NCBI GenBank assembly: GCA_029851415.1
Contig: CM056744.1
Span: forward strand, 16,251,268-16,315,267
DNA from: Eretmocerus hayati
Lineage: Eukaryota; Arthropoda; Insecta; Hymenoptera; Aphelinidae
Length of the DNA: 64,000 nucleotides
Direction of reading: 5' to 3'
Part shown: one piece after another, positions 54,241 through 64,000 of the stretch
Layout: each line of letters starts with the position of its first letter
Position numbering within the stretch: position 1 is the stretch's first letter
Notes under the pieces: model-generated
What the model was told of the DNA's origin: nothing
Seen by the model: only the letters and a program-made list of their open reading frames with translations
Database searches by the model: none
Made by a program: the position numbers and the translations under genes

Positions 54241-54345
54241 ATGAGGATGTTGCGATTCTATTTCTTCCTCATCCTACAATTCTTATCCGGGGTAATGAGG
54301 GAATCCAATAAAATATCGAGTAAACGTTGCGCAAGAATAAAATAA
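54241..54345 (+). other. Possible signal-peptide exon or 34-residue secreted peptide
   Basis: An acceptor-like TTGATTTCAG ends 7 bases before ATG. The first 17 codons (MRMLRFYFFLILQFLSG) are a textbook signal peptide, followed by a GTAATG that could be a phase 0 donor at 54292; otherwise the frame runs 17 more basic codons to TAA. It could be the first coding exon of an otherwise unseen secreted protein. No partner exon in matching phase was convincingly found. Confidence 0.25.
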
Positions 54346-56123
54346 ATTCACGTAAAAAATTATCTCAAAGTGTTGGTGAGATGGTAAAATAGCTCTCTCA
54401 TATATTACAAGACTTCTGAAAAATGATTAAGAGTTTGCAGAGATAGAGCCTTATCGGCGGAGTGCATCGACCACCTTTATGGCCGTCAATAAATCAACCA
54501 AAGTAGTTACCAACCAAAGATGGAGCTGAAGTAGGTTGAATGAATTTTAAATCATCATACTGACGTACAAATTCAACATTTCATGACTCTTTCCATCAAA
54601 TCGAACAACTTTACTCGTATCGACTCTCAATTTATCCTGAATATTATTATTGTACGACATAGGATAATGTAAGATCCTCAAGATTATTCTATCAAGTTTT
54701 CAGAAAAGTATTCGTTGAGGATGACATTTTCGAGGAAAATTTCCATCGCATTGGGGAATGAGATGCAGGAAAGCTTTTATCTTTTTGACATCTTTTTAAC
54801 TGTCTGGATGAAATCGTAATATGAGTACGGTGACGTGGTTTACGCTTGAGCTTACACAATGTATGTATGAAGTATGTTATATTGCAATGTCAACAAAAAT
54901 TGAGTTCTACAATGAGGCTTACATCAGAAAGAATGTCACACATGGCTAACTTTGTTCTTGAAATCCTCCAATTTAAAGGCTGTGAACGAGTTGTCATACA
55001 AATCATTTCAATCCACATAATACCTTATCCAACACAAAAATCATCACAAACAACTCTTATGATGCCAAGTTCAACTTTGGGATGGAGAATTATCGCATGA
55101 TTCACATTCTATCACTCATCTTAATTCCCTATCATCATCTCAGGTGGATCAAAACATCTTCAAAGATACCTAATAAAAATCCACCCAATTCACTTTTATA
55201 ACAAATCGTACAAAATCTCAATCCACATAAGCAAAACCTGCTTTTTTAAAAATCGATAAATCAAGGATGACCACCACGAACACATAGAAATACGTAAAAA
55301 AAAAAAAAAGATAGGAAGACCTTTGATAGCGTTTGGGCTTTGAACTCGGGAAGGGAATCTATCTTCCGGTCACGACTCGATCGAGCGGATGATCGATGTT
55401 ACGAAGATGTCCCGCGGCGCGGGCAAAAGCTTGGATAGACGTATTACCGATGGGGCGCGAAAAGGTGCAATTTATTGAGCGTATGTGCGAGAAAGAGATA
55501 GCTGGTATAAGCTGAGATTTTCAAATAGATCTACTGCTCATTTGTTATACGAGGCGAGGAATGATATCTATGTCGTCGAGATGACGGTGTGATATTTTGA
55601 TGGGATATTGAGATGAATATTTTGACATGAATATTTTCTGACACATGTTTTTTCTTCTTTTTGTTGAACGATGATGGGCATGGAAGTTCTTAGAGAAGGT
55701 TTTTGGCATGGAGTTTGAATAAGTGAAATTTTGAGGTTGACCTGGTTCGAGCTGATTAAACTTTGATACCATGCTAGGAGATTGATTCTTGTCCCATTGA
55801 GCGTGGTTAGATGATCGGTAAGATCTGGTATTGAGAAATAATCTCAGATTGAGGATGGTATATCATTAGTTTATGGTTCAAAATGTACGATTTTGGGCTG
55901 TAAATTGTCGGAAAAGCTGATGGGCAATTTACATGTTTTGATGCTCTCATGGCGAGTTTTCTCAGAAGAATCTGGATTTTGTCGTCTCTCTTACGGTTAG
56001 GAGGACATCTCCATCGATTCTTGCATGGATGATATCTGGGGACTGATTTAAAATTTCCTCAAATCTCGCTATACGATCCCACGAGATAAAAAATACATCT
56101 CTAAAAAAGTTAGGAGATTCGGA

Positions 56124-56366
56124 ATGATGATCAACCGTAACTTTTTTTTATTTTTAATGCAATCTCAAGCTCTTTCCGAGGTTATTCTGCGGGACCTACA
56201 GTTTGAGTTTAGTACCGAACCATCGAAGCCACCGGAAGTCATTTATGAAAATTCACAATGGTCAACCGTAACTCCGTTGATAATGAAACATTATTTTCCT
56301 AAATGGACTGCATCACAATATTTCTGCTCAAATAATCCGTATGGTTCTGCTGGAGTTATTTTGTAA
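56124..56366 (+). other. Unidentified open frame, possible terminal exon
   Basis: The protein-like part is the last 63 codons, from about 56178: an acidic segment, then aromatic-rich residues (ENSQWSTV, HYFPKW, SQYFCSNNPYG) and TAA. CTCAAG at about 56163-56169, after a T-rich tract, could be an acceptor. No family is recognised. Together with 54241 and 59215 it may belong to one secreted-protein gene, but phases were not made to agree. Confidence 0.22.
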
Positions 56367-57850
56367 TGATTATCGAACGCGAAGAAATTAATGTCTTTTC
56401 ACCGAAATTCCCATATTTTTGGGAGGACAAATTGAATCTCCGTCTCCATCTCACCTCAATCACCATAATTTTCTCTCAAATTGAAAAAACACTGTACAGA
56501 TCAAATTTGAAACTGGAAATACTCAATGTATGAATTACACATAAGGATACATGCGAGACACGAGTGCAAAAGTTTAATCTTGTACAAGTGACATTTTTTA
56601 GTCCGAGCCGTAGGCGAGGATCGAAACTTTCACAAGATCGAAATTTTGTGGACGCGCATCATTTGCTTTTCTTTGGACAACTGTTAGAGAGAATGGAAAA
56701 CCTGTTGATTGGAAAAACGCTTTTGCACACCATATGTGAGAATGGTTCATTTCGATACAAACTTGTTATCGCATCTGAGTGATGGATTTCACGAGGATGC
56801 GAAAGATAGGTTTTACTTTTGTCTATCGAACTATACTTTCTGATAAACAGTAAAGGTTTTTTGTAAAAGTTGCCAAACTGTGCGCAAAGTACACGTTCAC
56901 GCGCGAAGCATCAAAATTAGTACATTTCGCACCGAGTTTATTAGGTTGTAGCCTTCTGAACGATTGGTTTTTAGACTCACGCAGGCAAATGTCGAAATAA
57001 TCGCTCGAAAGCAAAGACTTTCATGAGCGAGGCGCGAAAGTTATTTCATGCAGTCTTGTAAGCAACCAAATCCCGGTAAATTGCAAAATAGTGCATTTCG
57101 ATAAAAGGATATATGAACTTTTTTCGCGTTTGAGTAATGTGTTTCCGGCCCGAACCGTATAGGCGAGGGTTAGAGTAATCTTGATCATGCAAAAAATAGG
57201 TTTCATTCTCGTGTAACGAACTGTGGTTTTTGGCAAATTGTGAGAATATGTGAAAAATTAGTGCGAAAAAATTTTTTTCGCACAGTGTGTCAAAGGTACC
57301 ATTTTGCATGCCAGGAAATCATCTGCCATGAATCTTGAATAGAATCTCCCCAGTTTTAGTTATTCCAGTCGCGAGTCATCATCAAATGAAAATTTTTCTA
57401 GAGGCTCAACTCCTGATTGAAATGACGAAAATATGTTGGTGAGACGGAAAATTTGAAAGATAAAATATTTGATCCAATTTTATCAAGAAATCGACGGAAG
57501 AATCATCCCTTGAAGAGGATATCTCAGCTGCAACCAAATGTATGACATATTTGGAACTGATATACGCCCTCACTTACATGTGTTTAAATTCTATCTCGGA
57601 AAACTCAAACGGATCATGATAGAGCATTTGATACACGTGTGTATACACAAACGTCAGGGTCATCGTAGTTTCTGCAGCTGGCTGATGTTATATACCTTGT
57701 CATAATCCTAAATCGCTCGTCCCGCTCATTACACTTTGCTCTGTACTTGCGTAATTCTTTTTTTCTTACGTAATATCTCTGCACATCCTCACGATTCAAG
57801 ATACATAGATACGGTGGCATATCCGCAGATTGTTCCGTTCGCCAAGACAT

Positions 57851-57943
57851 TTATACGTCCATACGTAGAAACAGCGTGTTTCTAGGCCTCCTCGCTACGC
57901 GAGGAGGCCTGGAAACAAGCTGTTTCTGCGTACAGACGTATAA
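57851..57943. repeat. Long hairpin 1 of a tandem pair
   Basis: 45-base arms around a 3-base loop (57896-57898): the left arm starts TTATACGTCC and ends GGCCTCCTCGC; the right arm is its reverse complement with 5 mismatches in 45. The stem includes AGAAACAG, TGTTTC and AGGCCTCCTCGC. No poly-T or coding frame explains it. Confidence 0.95.
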
Positions 57944-57950
57944 AACTGCA

Positions 57951-58064
57951 TACGCGTCTCGTGCGGAAACATTTTTCCTTCGGGAAAACCAAGCTGGACG
58001 GTGCCATCGACCACGTCCAGCTCGGTTTCCCGAAGGAAAAAATGTTTCCAGCACTCGACGCGTA
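57951..58064. repeat. Long hairpin 2 of a tandem pair
   Basis: The left arm starts TACGCGTCTCGTGC, and the right arm ends GCACTCGACGCGTA. The arms share GGAAACATTTTT, CCTTCGGGAAA and AGCTGGACG with only a few mismatches or one-base gaps over about 50 bases, around a short loop near 58001-58012. It begins 7 bases after hairpin 1. Both are GC-richer than the flanks. Confidence 0.95.
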
Positions 58065-59214
58065 ATGTACTATTTTCGGCCCACATACTTGTATATAATA
58101 AATGGTAACTATTTCGACAACGCGATAGTGGAGCTGATGGTTGACTTCTGAGTTGAATATTTCGGTCAGGGTTTAAAGATCTCTCGTATGTAGACACACT
58201 AATCACACTTCATATAGTAATTCCGCCGAAAGGGTGATTTTTTGGGGTCAAAATCATCGCAGGCAGTGATTCGGCTCAAAAAATCATTTCAGTCACAGAA
58301 GAGTTCCGGTATCTCGTAGGAGTTGGTTTCTACTTGTTTGGGTATGAAAAGAAAGTATCTTTAGAGCTACGTACCTCAAACGTGGAACCAGGCAAAGATA
58401 TGACAAGTTTAAGGGGTCGCAGAGGGGGACGAAATGGACAGGGACAGAATGGAAATTTTGCCTCAAAAAATATTCCCACGTCTCGGAAACTAATCGTAGA
58501 CTCTTTTCCACATAGACTTGATCTAATGCAACCAAATACCTACTACTAAAGAACGTATTTCACAAGGCGGCATGGCACCTTATGGAAGAGCAGACCAATA
58601 TGAGGACGGAATGGATCTAAAATTTTGTACGCCATTTTAAAGACACGTCCACATGGTGCGCTCGGCTGCGGATTCGAGTTCCCGTATGATGAATATTCAA
58701 AGTCTTTTCGATCTTGGAGGATTGTGGAGAATCAAATAATTTCCTAAAGAATCCATGATGGAAACTTCATCGCGACGTTTTGTCCACAAGATTTCGTGGA
58801 CTTCGTCAGGCTTGAGGTTAATTTATTAGAATACCCTATCATCCTTCAAAGATCGACGAGATTTTGAATTTTTATCATATCGAAGCTCAACGACGACAAA
58901 AAACTACCAATATACAATCGATTCGAGTTTCCGTCAAGTTTCGCGAATAGATAAGGTGTTTTTGGGTTTCTAGATGATGGGCTCATTGGTTATGAAAAGG
59001 TTTATTGGACAATTGGGGACTCTGTGGAGCTTATTAGTGCTGTGCGAGTATTAGTTTTGGCGCAAACCCATCTTCAAAATGCCAGATATCCGTGCGCGAG
59101 CTGAGGGTTCAATTTCGACTCGTAAATTGATAGATTATGTAATTTGATGTATTACAAATTGAAGTGCGTTTGTGCTGGTGCGATGGAGGTTTTGACTTCC
59201 CACCTATTTTGCAG
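58065..59214. other. Intergenic, nothing recognisable
   Basis: No supported gene. An ATG at about 58974 opens a short hydrophobic frame (MMGSLVMKRFIGQLG, then LLVLC) that could be a signal peptide, but no donor in the phase needed for the exon at 59215 was found. Confidence 0.4.
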
Positions 59215-59398
59215 TGAACTCAAAAAACGGAGGTGGGTTGCCTACAGGGGACGGAATTTACACTCCAACTCTTTACGGAGCACTACAAAATACGGGGACG
59301 TTAGAAAAAAGCATTCCAAGTCGTAGAAACTTTGGGAGAGCTTGGAACACGGGAAGTCACACTTTCAATGGAATCACTCATCTAAGTTGGGTCAAAAT
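59215..59398 (+). CDS. Unidentified gene, internal exon
   Basis: The acceptor CCTATTTTGCAG precedes 59215 and a GTACGT donor follows 59398. In the phase-1 frame it is open for about 60 codons with protein-like composition: a Gly-rich start (SKNGGGLPTGDG), then an aromatic/Thr segment, then RRNFGRAWNTGSHTF and a final Trp. The adjacent intron is only 57 bases, a usual insect size with a good acceptor, which strengthens the model. The family is not recognised, and the upstream exon was not identified. Confidence 0.35.
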
Positions 59399-59455
59399 GT
59401 ACGTTTCTTCCATTCATCTTGTAGAGTAATCATAGAATTGTTCGCCAATTTTCAG

Positions 59456-59501
59456 GTTAGATCGTGGAATTCAAAGCTCACTTTTTGCTGGAATGTTCTA
59501 G
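59456..59501 (+). CDS. Unidentified gene, possible last exon
   Basis: Follows the 57-base intron with acceptor CAATTTTCAG. One base completes Met, then 14 codons and TAG. A different frame of the same stretch stays open longer, to 59575, but needs a phase 0 donor that exon 59215-59398 does not offer. Confidence depends on the previous exon being real. Confidence 0.25.
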
Positions 59502-61318
59502 AAACAGGGGTCGAGAACGGTGTTCAGAAAATTATCGTATTTCAAACGGGCCTTCCTCATCTGATTGCTGCCTGACTTCCAAAAGTTGATCTTACGTCGA
59601 TATTAACTCGAGAAACTCGATTTCTCACAGTGCAACGTCACTCCATTTTTTGATATTTTATTTGATTCCGTTTGATAACAAGTGAAATATATCTTTGCTA
59701 GAAACTATCTCCTTCTTTTTAAAATTGTTCGGAATGGAAGAGAATCGCATCTCTACTTTTTCTGCAAGTGGCTCCACAGTAGGCCCAATATCTGAGTCTT
59801 GATATGATCTAGATTTAGCTTCAGGAAACCTTATAGGAAACTAATGAATACTACTGAACCAACAATTTTTTTCAGCCAACTCGAACTGTCGAAACTTGAA
59901 TTGAAAAGAACGGAAAGTTCTGTTGAGTTTGAAGTACAACAATACACTTACAAGTTCAGGATCATTCAAAAACTCAGGCCTGACCTCATAGTTGACTGTA
60001 CCACTTCCCGGAAATCATTTTGAAAACAGTCAAGAATACCAATCCTACGAATTTCACACCCCCCTCCCCCCCCCAAAAAAACTTCGTGATTCCTCAAGGC
60101 TCAAACTTAATCAATCCCCTCCAAACTCTGCATCTATGTCATCAGTCTCAACCCAATAAACGCAATGGAGCAATAGAAAAAAAGAATCGGTTTTCTCAAA
60201 ATTCACAGAGTTAACATCTCAATAATCGGCCTCAAATATACAACGAATCTCTACAAATCTGTCAGAAAGATATCAAATCAAAGATAAAAAGACCATATCA
60301 CGCACGTTCTCGGACGTCAGAAAAGGATAACAAACGAGGCATGATAACCTGTACAAGTAGACGATAAGGCATTCCATACTTCCATATCACCTCACGAAAA
60401 CGATAGTTACATTTACACCCCAACATGTACGTATGTACACATGCATCTTGGAATGAGAAAAACTATTATCGTCACTTAGAGTTTTTCATGTATATACGTG
60501 AAAATATTCAAGCCGACGTACCAGCAAGTTTCTTTGCAGCAACAACTTGGACATTTTCTATGTATATATGTATGTGTGTGTGTGTGTGTGTGTGCACGAC
60601 TCTGTACTATATATAACGACCCAAGTCAAGTTTTCTTCGTAGTTGTTATTCCCCCTTTCCACTACTTTTGAATACAACTGCAAAATGAGCAAAAAGATAT
60701 CTGTACATAGGCTTTGGCTGCCGTGTTCAACTCAATATTCCGGATATTTCACTTCTTCCTGGGTGAATATATACATACACAAACGGGGAAACTTTCTGTT
60801 TGACGTTCAAGCTTTCTGAAGTCTCTCTTCCCCCATTCGCTATCTTGGCACAAATTTTCGGGAAGTTGGGACCAAATGACGCGACAAAGTCACCTTTGAC
60901 ACCTTGTAATTCAGGGGTCGAAGGTAAGACAGCAGCAATAATTCTCATGTTTCTGTTCAATTTTATTCATAAACTTTTGAATGAAAATGGGTTTCTCCGA
61001 TCCGTCAAGTTTTTCAGTATAGAAAATTTTTTCCACATTCATGCAACTATAACTCCTAAAATTCACATTTCTCCGCAAATTTTCCATGCCAATTGCCATG
61101 AGTTGTTCCCACTTTTTCACGAAATAAGTTTTTTCAATGAATTATCAGACATGCTGTAATCTGATCGGGTTTGTAAATAGTTCATTTTGTCAGGATATTC
61201 TTTCTTCATATTTCGAAAAACATTTCAAAAGACATAGTGGCAACAGGACATTCCAGACTAGCGGTTAAAGGAAAAAATGAGGACTTTTCATTATTGATTT
61301 CCGATAATTTGTGATATA
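59502..61318. other. Intergenic with microsatellites, no gene called
   Basis: A run of C near 60060-60077, a (GT)n run at about 60570-60593, and TA/ATG-rich words before it. Open frames 60727-60960 (minus) and 60800-61159 (plus) lie opposite each other and have no recognised domain. Confidence 0.45.
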
Positions 61319-62183
61319 CTCGACCGGTCAAAATTTTGTGTACACCAGAAAAAAAGTTCGACTTTGCTCACTCGATGGCTCGGATCTCCTTGGTCCAAAA
61401 TAACTCTACTTGGGCTCATTTTGTAGCTTCCTTGAAACACTCTAAGAGATTTCTTGTATTCCTTCCGCGCAACTCAATAGCTTCTTGTAAAATTAATCTG
61501 AAGCCTTGTAGAATTTCATAAAAATCGGGTCATTACGCAAACCTCCGCAAGTCTGAATTAAAATTGATGGATTTAGATGATTCAAAAAGCATCTCAAAGT
61601 AGGAATTATTCTAGGTTATTCCTGGGGCGAGCTGTGGCTCTTTCCATAGATAAAGATTTTCCTCGATAAAAGGACGGGTATTTGTAAATTATGAATAGAC
61701 TCATTTTTTCACTGGTATAAGCACTGTTCTTGGTCCCTCTCTCCAACAACACGGAAAAACTTGACCATCGTGAGCCCGATTTGTTCACCTTTCGTGGTTT
61801 TCAAGACTTTTCTTCGAGAAAAATCTTCCTTTACGAAAATAGTCACAGCTCGGATCAGAAACAAGCTAGGATAATTTTCAAAAATCAATCCTGAAGCTCT
61901 CAACTTTCGCTTTGGAATGCTCCTTGAATCACTCTGGTCCATTTGTCTGACTTGCAGAAGTCTGAGTGTTGACCCGAACTTCATGAATTTTTCAAGGGAC
62001 TTGACTTGACCTATCGAAATCCTGTTGAGCCGGAGGAAAAAATCCACAAGAAGCACTCAGAGTGCTTGAAAAAAGCTACAAAATGAACCCAAGTAGAGTC
62101 TTTTTGGACCAAGGAGATCTGAGCAGTGGAGTGATCAAAATCAATTTTTTTCTCTTAGGTGTACATAAACTTTTGACCGGTGG
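61319..62183. mobile_element. Mariner-like inverted-repeat element, copy B, about 865 bp
   Basis: Flanked by TA (61317-61318 and 62184-62185). The left end CTCGACCGGTCAAAATTTTG and the reverse complement of the right end (CCACCGGTCAAAAGTTTATG) share the CGACCGGTCAAAA / CACCGGTCAAAA core and TGTACACC. The arms go on through CTCGGATCTCCTTGGTCCAA, ACTTGGGCTCATTTTGTAGC and AAGCACT words inverted. There is no transposase frame. Same family and almost the same length as copy A. Confidence 0.9.
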
Positions 62184-62185
62184 TA

Positions 62186-63259
62186 CCCTAGTCTTGTATT
62201 GCATCGAAAAAATCTGAAAAAGTTATGAACGATAGCCACTACTGCAAGGAACGTGATGAAACATTGAATGAGTCTCATAACAGAATCATGAGAGAGAGAA
62301 AAAAAAACGGGAAATTTTCTCAGTTTAGTTTCCCGAATTTTTATTATTTTCCCACCTCAGAAACATATCCTGATGAGTAAATTCAGCATTCCTGACACCA
62401 GGGGCACTTCTGTACTGAACTAATTTACAGCAAAATTCTTACGAGTCTCACGAGGAAATATTTTGATACTTGAACCATTCAAATTTCCAATCGAAATTCT
62501 CATACTATTAGACAGATCCGTCGTCCAACTGTTCACTTCAGACTTTTCAAGCCGAGAGCACGATTACCCGCTATACACTCGACCAACTTTTTTTCTGTTT
62601 CTGTCTCTCTACATCTTCTGAATTCTCCTATGCCTTCGTATTTCTCTTCAATCTCGATCGGTTGATGTCTGCACACATACAGCTATAAGCTCGTCAAGCT
62701 TTTGGCGAATTCTAATACTCCGATATACCAGATAGAGCCATGTGACCTGGTTATTAGGCCCTGTTTCGATAGAAATTCGAGTGGACGCTGTCGATTTCGA
62801 GCAGCAGCGCTTGATTGGCCTCTACATACACTATATGTGTGTATGTGTATGGGAAGCCATATAGGCTTGTTACATGCTATACAGGGGATGACAGATCCGT
62901 TCTACGTATGCTTGCATCGGTTCTGCAAAATTTTGCGACTGTTTGGGATATGGAAAGTTAGAATGTTTGTAGAGGAGGAATTTTTTATGGAACATCCGAT
63001 CGCTTCAATTTTTTGACAATTCCCTTCTGGAGATTGATGTTGACTGTAGAAATTAAGAAACGTAGGGAGAAATTCTTCCCTGCAGCCGTGATATGTGAGT
63101 AAAACTCTTTCTGCTTCATGATAAAAGTAATAATATTTTGTGTGTCACTGGGGGTCAAGTCCTATGATTCAGATCAATCGGATGTTGGAAAAAAATCTCA
63201 GTCCGAATCAAAACGGTATGAGCCACATCTGAAATTCTAGGATATTGCTTTCATATATA
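62186..63259. other. Intergenic, nothing recognisable
   Basis: AT-rich. A CATGTG E-box-like word (CCATGTGACC) at about 62739 is single and probably chance. The open frame 62702-63016 starts at TTG and has no domain. Confidence 0.4.
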
Positions 63260-64000
63260 CAGTACCAGTCAAAATTTTGTGATGAACACCTAAAAATGCA
63301 AAGTCCAAATTAGAAAATTCGATTACTGTGACATCGTTGGTCCAAAATGACTTTGGCCTATAGCTCATTTTGTAGTTTCTTCTGAGCACTTCGAGGTTTT
63401 TTTGTGGGTATTTTCCTGCAATACAACAGGACTTCGGTGGGTCAAGTCGAATCATTGGAAAATTGTATGGAGATCGAGTCAACTCTCAGACCTCTGCAAG
63501 CCAGATATGAAATGATGGATCAGGATGACTCAAGGAGCATATGAGAAATCCAGAGCTCCAAGTTCCGTTTTTGAAAATTATTCTAGCTTGTTCCTATAGT
63601 CTGAGCTATGATGGTTTTTGTAAAGAAAGATTTTTTCCAAGAAGGGCTGGAATTCATAGTCGTTTAATCCGAGATTAGAGTCAGCGGATTTGGGGCACTG
63701 CGATCGCCTTGGCGAGGCATTCTGAGAACAACAATCGTAGCGCTCCTAATACGCCGATCTTGATCTCGGATTTACGACTATGAATCCGAGCCAAAGGGTC
63801 CGAAAATTCATGAAAAATGAGGCAATCGGGGTCACGGCGATACCTCTCTGATATCTCCCAAGTTTTTCCATGTTATTGGTGGTAGGGATCAAGATTAATA
63901 CTTATACCAGTTCAAAAATGAGTCCATCCATGATTTCTTAATGACTGGGCCATTTTTCAGAAAGAATTTTACGTAACAAAAAGAGTTATAGCTCGGATCA
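63260..64000. mobile_element. Mariner-like inverted-repeat element, copy C, cut by the window end
   Basis: The left end CAGTACCAGTCAAAATTTTG follows TA at 63258-63259. The arm matches copy B (TTGGTCCAAAATGACT, AGCTCATTTTGTAGTTTC). The right part, with AGTTATAGCTCGGATCA at the very end, matches copy B near 61840-61858, so the right end lies outside the window. It is interrupted by a small nested element at 63652-63785. Confidence 0.85.
63652..63785. mobile_element. Nested MITE inside copy C, 134 bp
   Basis: The left end ATTCATAGTCGTTTAATCCG matches the reverse complement of the right end (ATTCATAGTCGTAAATCCGA), followed by GAGATTAGA / GAGATCAAG. The centre has a GCGATCGCC/GGCGA near-palindrome. 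It splits the mariner-like copy C and so inserted later. Confidence 0.85.

Larger units (their letters stand above)
53625..57850. other. Upstream Mitf intron or flank, few weak features
   Basis: AT-rich. No further Mitf exon was recognised on the minus strand. A relatively GC-rich patch at 55320-55480 (GTCCCGCGGCGCGGGC near 55410) could be a promoter or CpG patch, but nothing else supports this. Paired GC-containing words (CCGAGCCGTAGGCGAG near 56600, CCGAACCGTATAGGCGAG near 57150) suggest an old repeat. Confidence 0.35.

Noticed and set aside
55380..55480. GC-rich patch as a Mitf promoter
   Set aside because: Composition alone is not enough; no first exon or start motif could be tied to it, so it is mentioned only within the flank description.
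57614..57850. Minus-strand 78-residue frame with a charged middle
   Set aside because: It abuts the hairpin pair and has no recognised family or reliable splice signals. It does not match the expected N-terminus of Mitf.
62735..62745. CATGTGAC E-box as a Mitf autoregulatory site
   Set aside because: A single six-to-eight-base word is expected by chance several times in the window and no promoter is located there.
1..64000. tRNA, rRNA or CRISPR structures
   Set aside because: No cloverleaf with a GGTTCGAATCC-type arm, no rRNA-like conserved blocks, and no regular short repeat-spacer array. The regular repeats seen have unit sizes and structures of minisatellites or larger satellites.

Overview
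This is a eukaryotic, AT-rich, intron-bearing window that looks like an insect nuclear genome, most probably Hymenoptera (low confidence). The support is an insect-type Mitf gene with GT-AG introns, short introns of about 57-65 bases in other genes, AATAAA signals after stop codons, and a dense load of inverted-repeat elements. Nothing looks bacterial or organellar, and no tRNA, rRNA or CRISPR array was seen.

Layout. At the left edge is the last exon of a secreted protein, possibly of the lipase family (24-171). A GC-rich, GGCC-rich block (about 2.3-9.4 kb) holds a decayed Ty3/gypsy-type element on the minus strand: an integrase frame broken by two stop codons, then an unusual proline-rich, acidic and zinc-knuckle region, then two minisatellites. 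Foldback elements follow at 10-12.2 kb. A four-exon serine-protease homologue with two of its three catalytic residues replaced lies at 13.6-15.8 kb (plus strand).

From 18.6 to 53.6 kb the window is dominated by one gene on the minus strand: Mitf, the insect MiT/TFE bHLH-leucine-zipper transcription factor. Four exons join in phase to give the last 262 residues, separated by introns of 12.2, 17.7 and 4.4 kb; the N-terminal exons were not found and probably lie beyond the right end. The largest intron holds a 5.1 kb higher-order tandem array (34.5-39.65 kb). Each unit carries the same palindromes and NF-kB-like motifs. The same intron also holds several foldback elements, one of which starts only 123 bases from a splice acceptor.

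From 53.6 to 64 kb, upstream of the Mitf exons seen, are a few weak plus-strand exon candidates (54.2, 56.1 and 59.2 kb), a pair of adjacent long hairpins (57.85-58.06 kb) and two copies of a mariner-like inverted-repeat family that has a third copy at 29.3 kb. The rest is anonymous intronic or intergenic DNA with microsatellites.

The genes do not form one pathway. The best-supported story is a long regulatory gene whose introns have collected repeats, next to an inactive protease homologue and a dead retroelement. The most unusual structures are the motif-rich intronic array and the twin hairpins.
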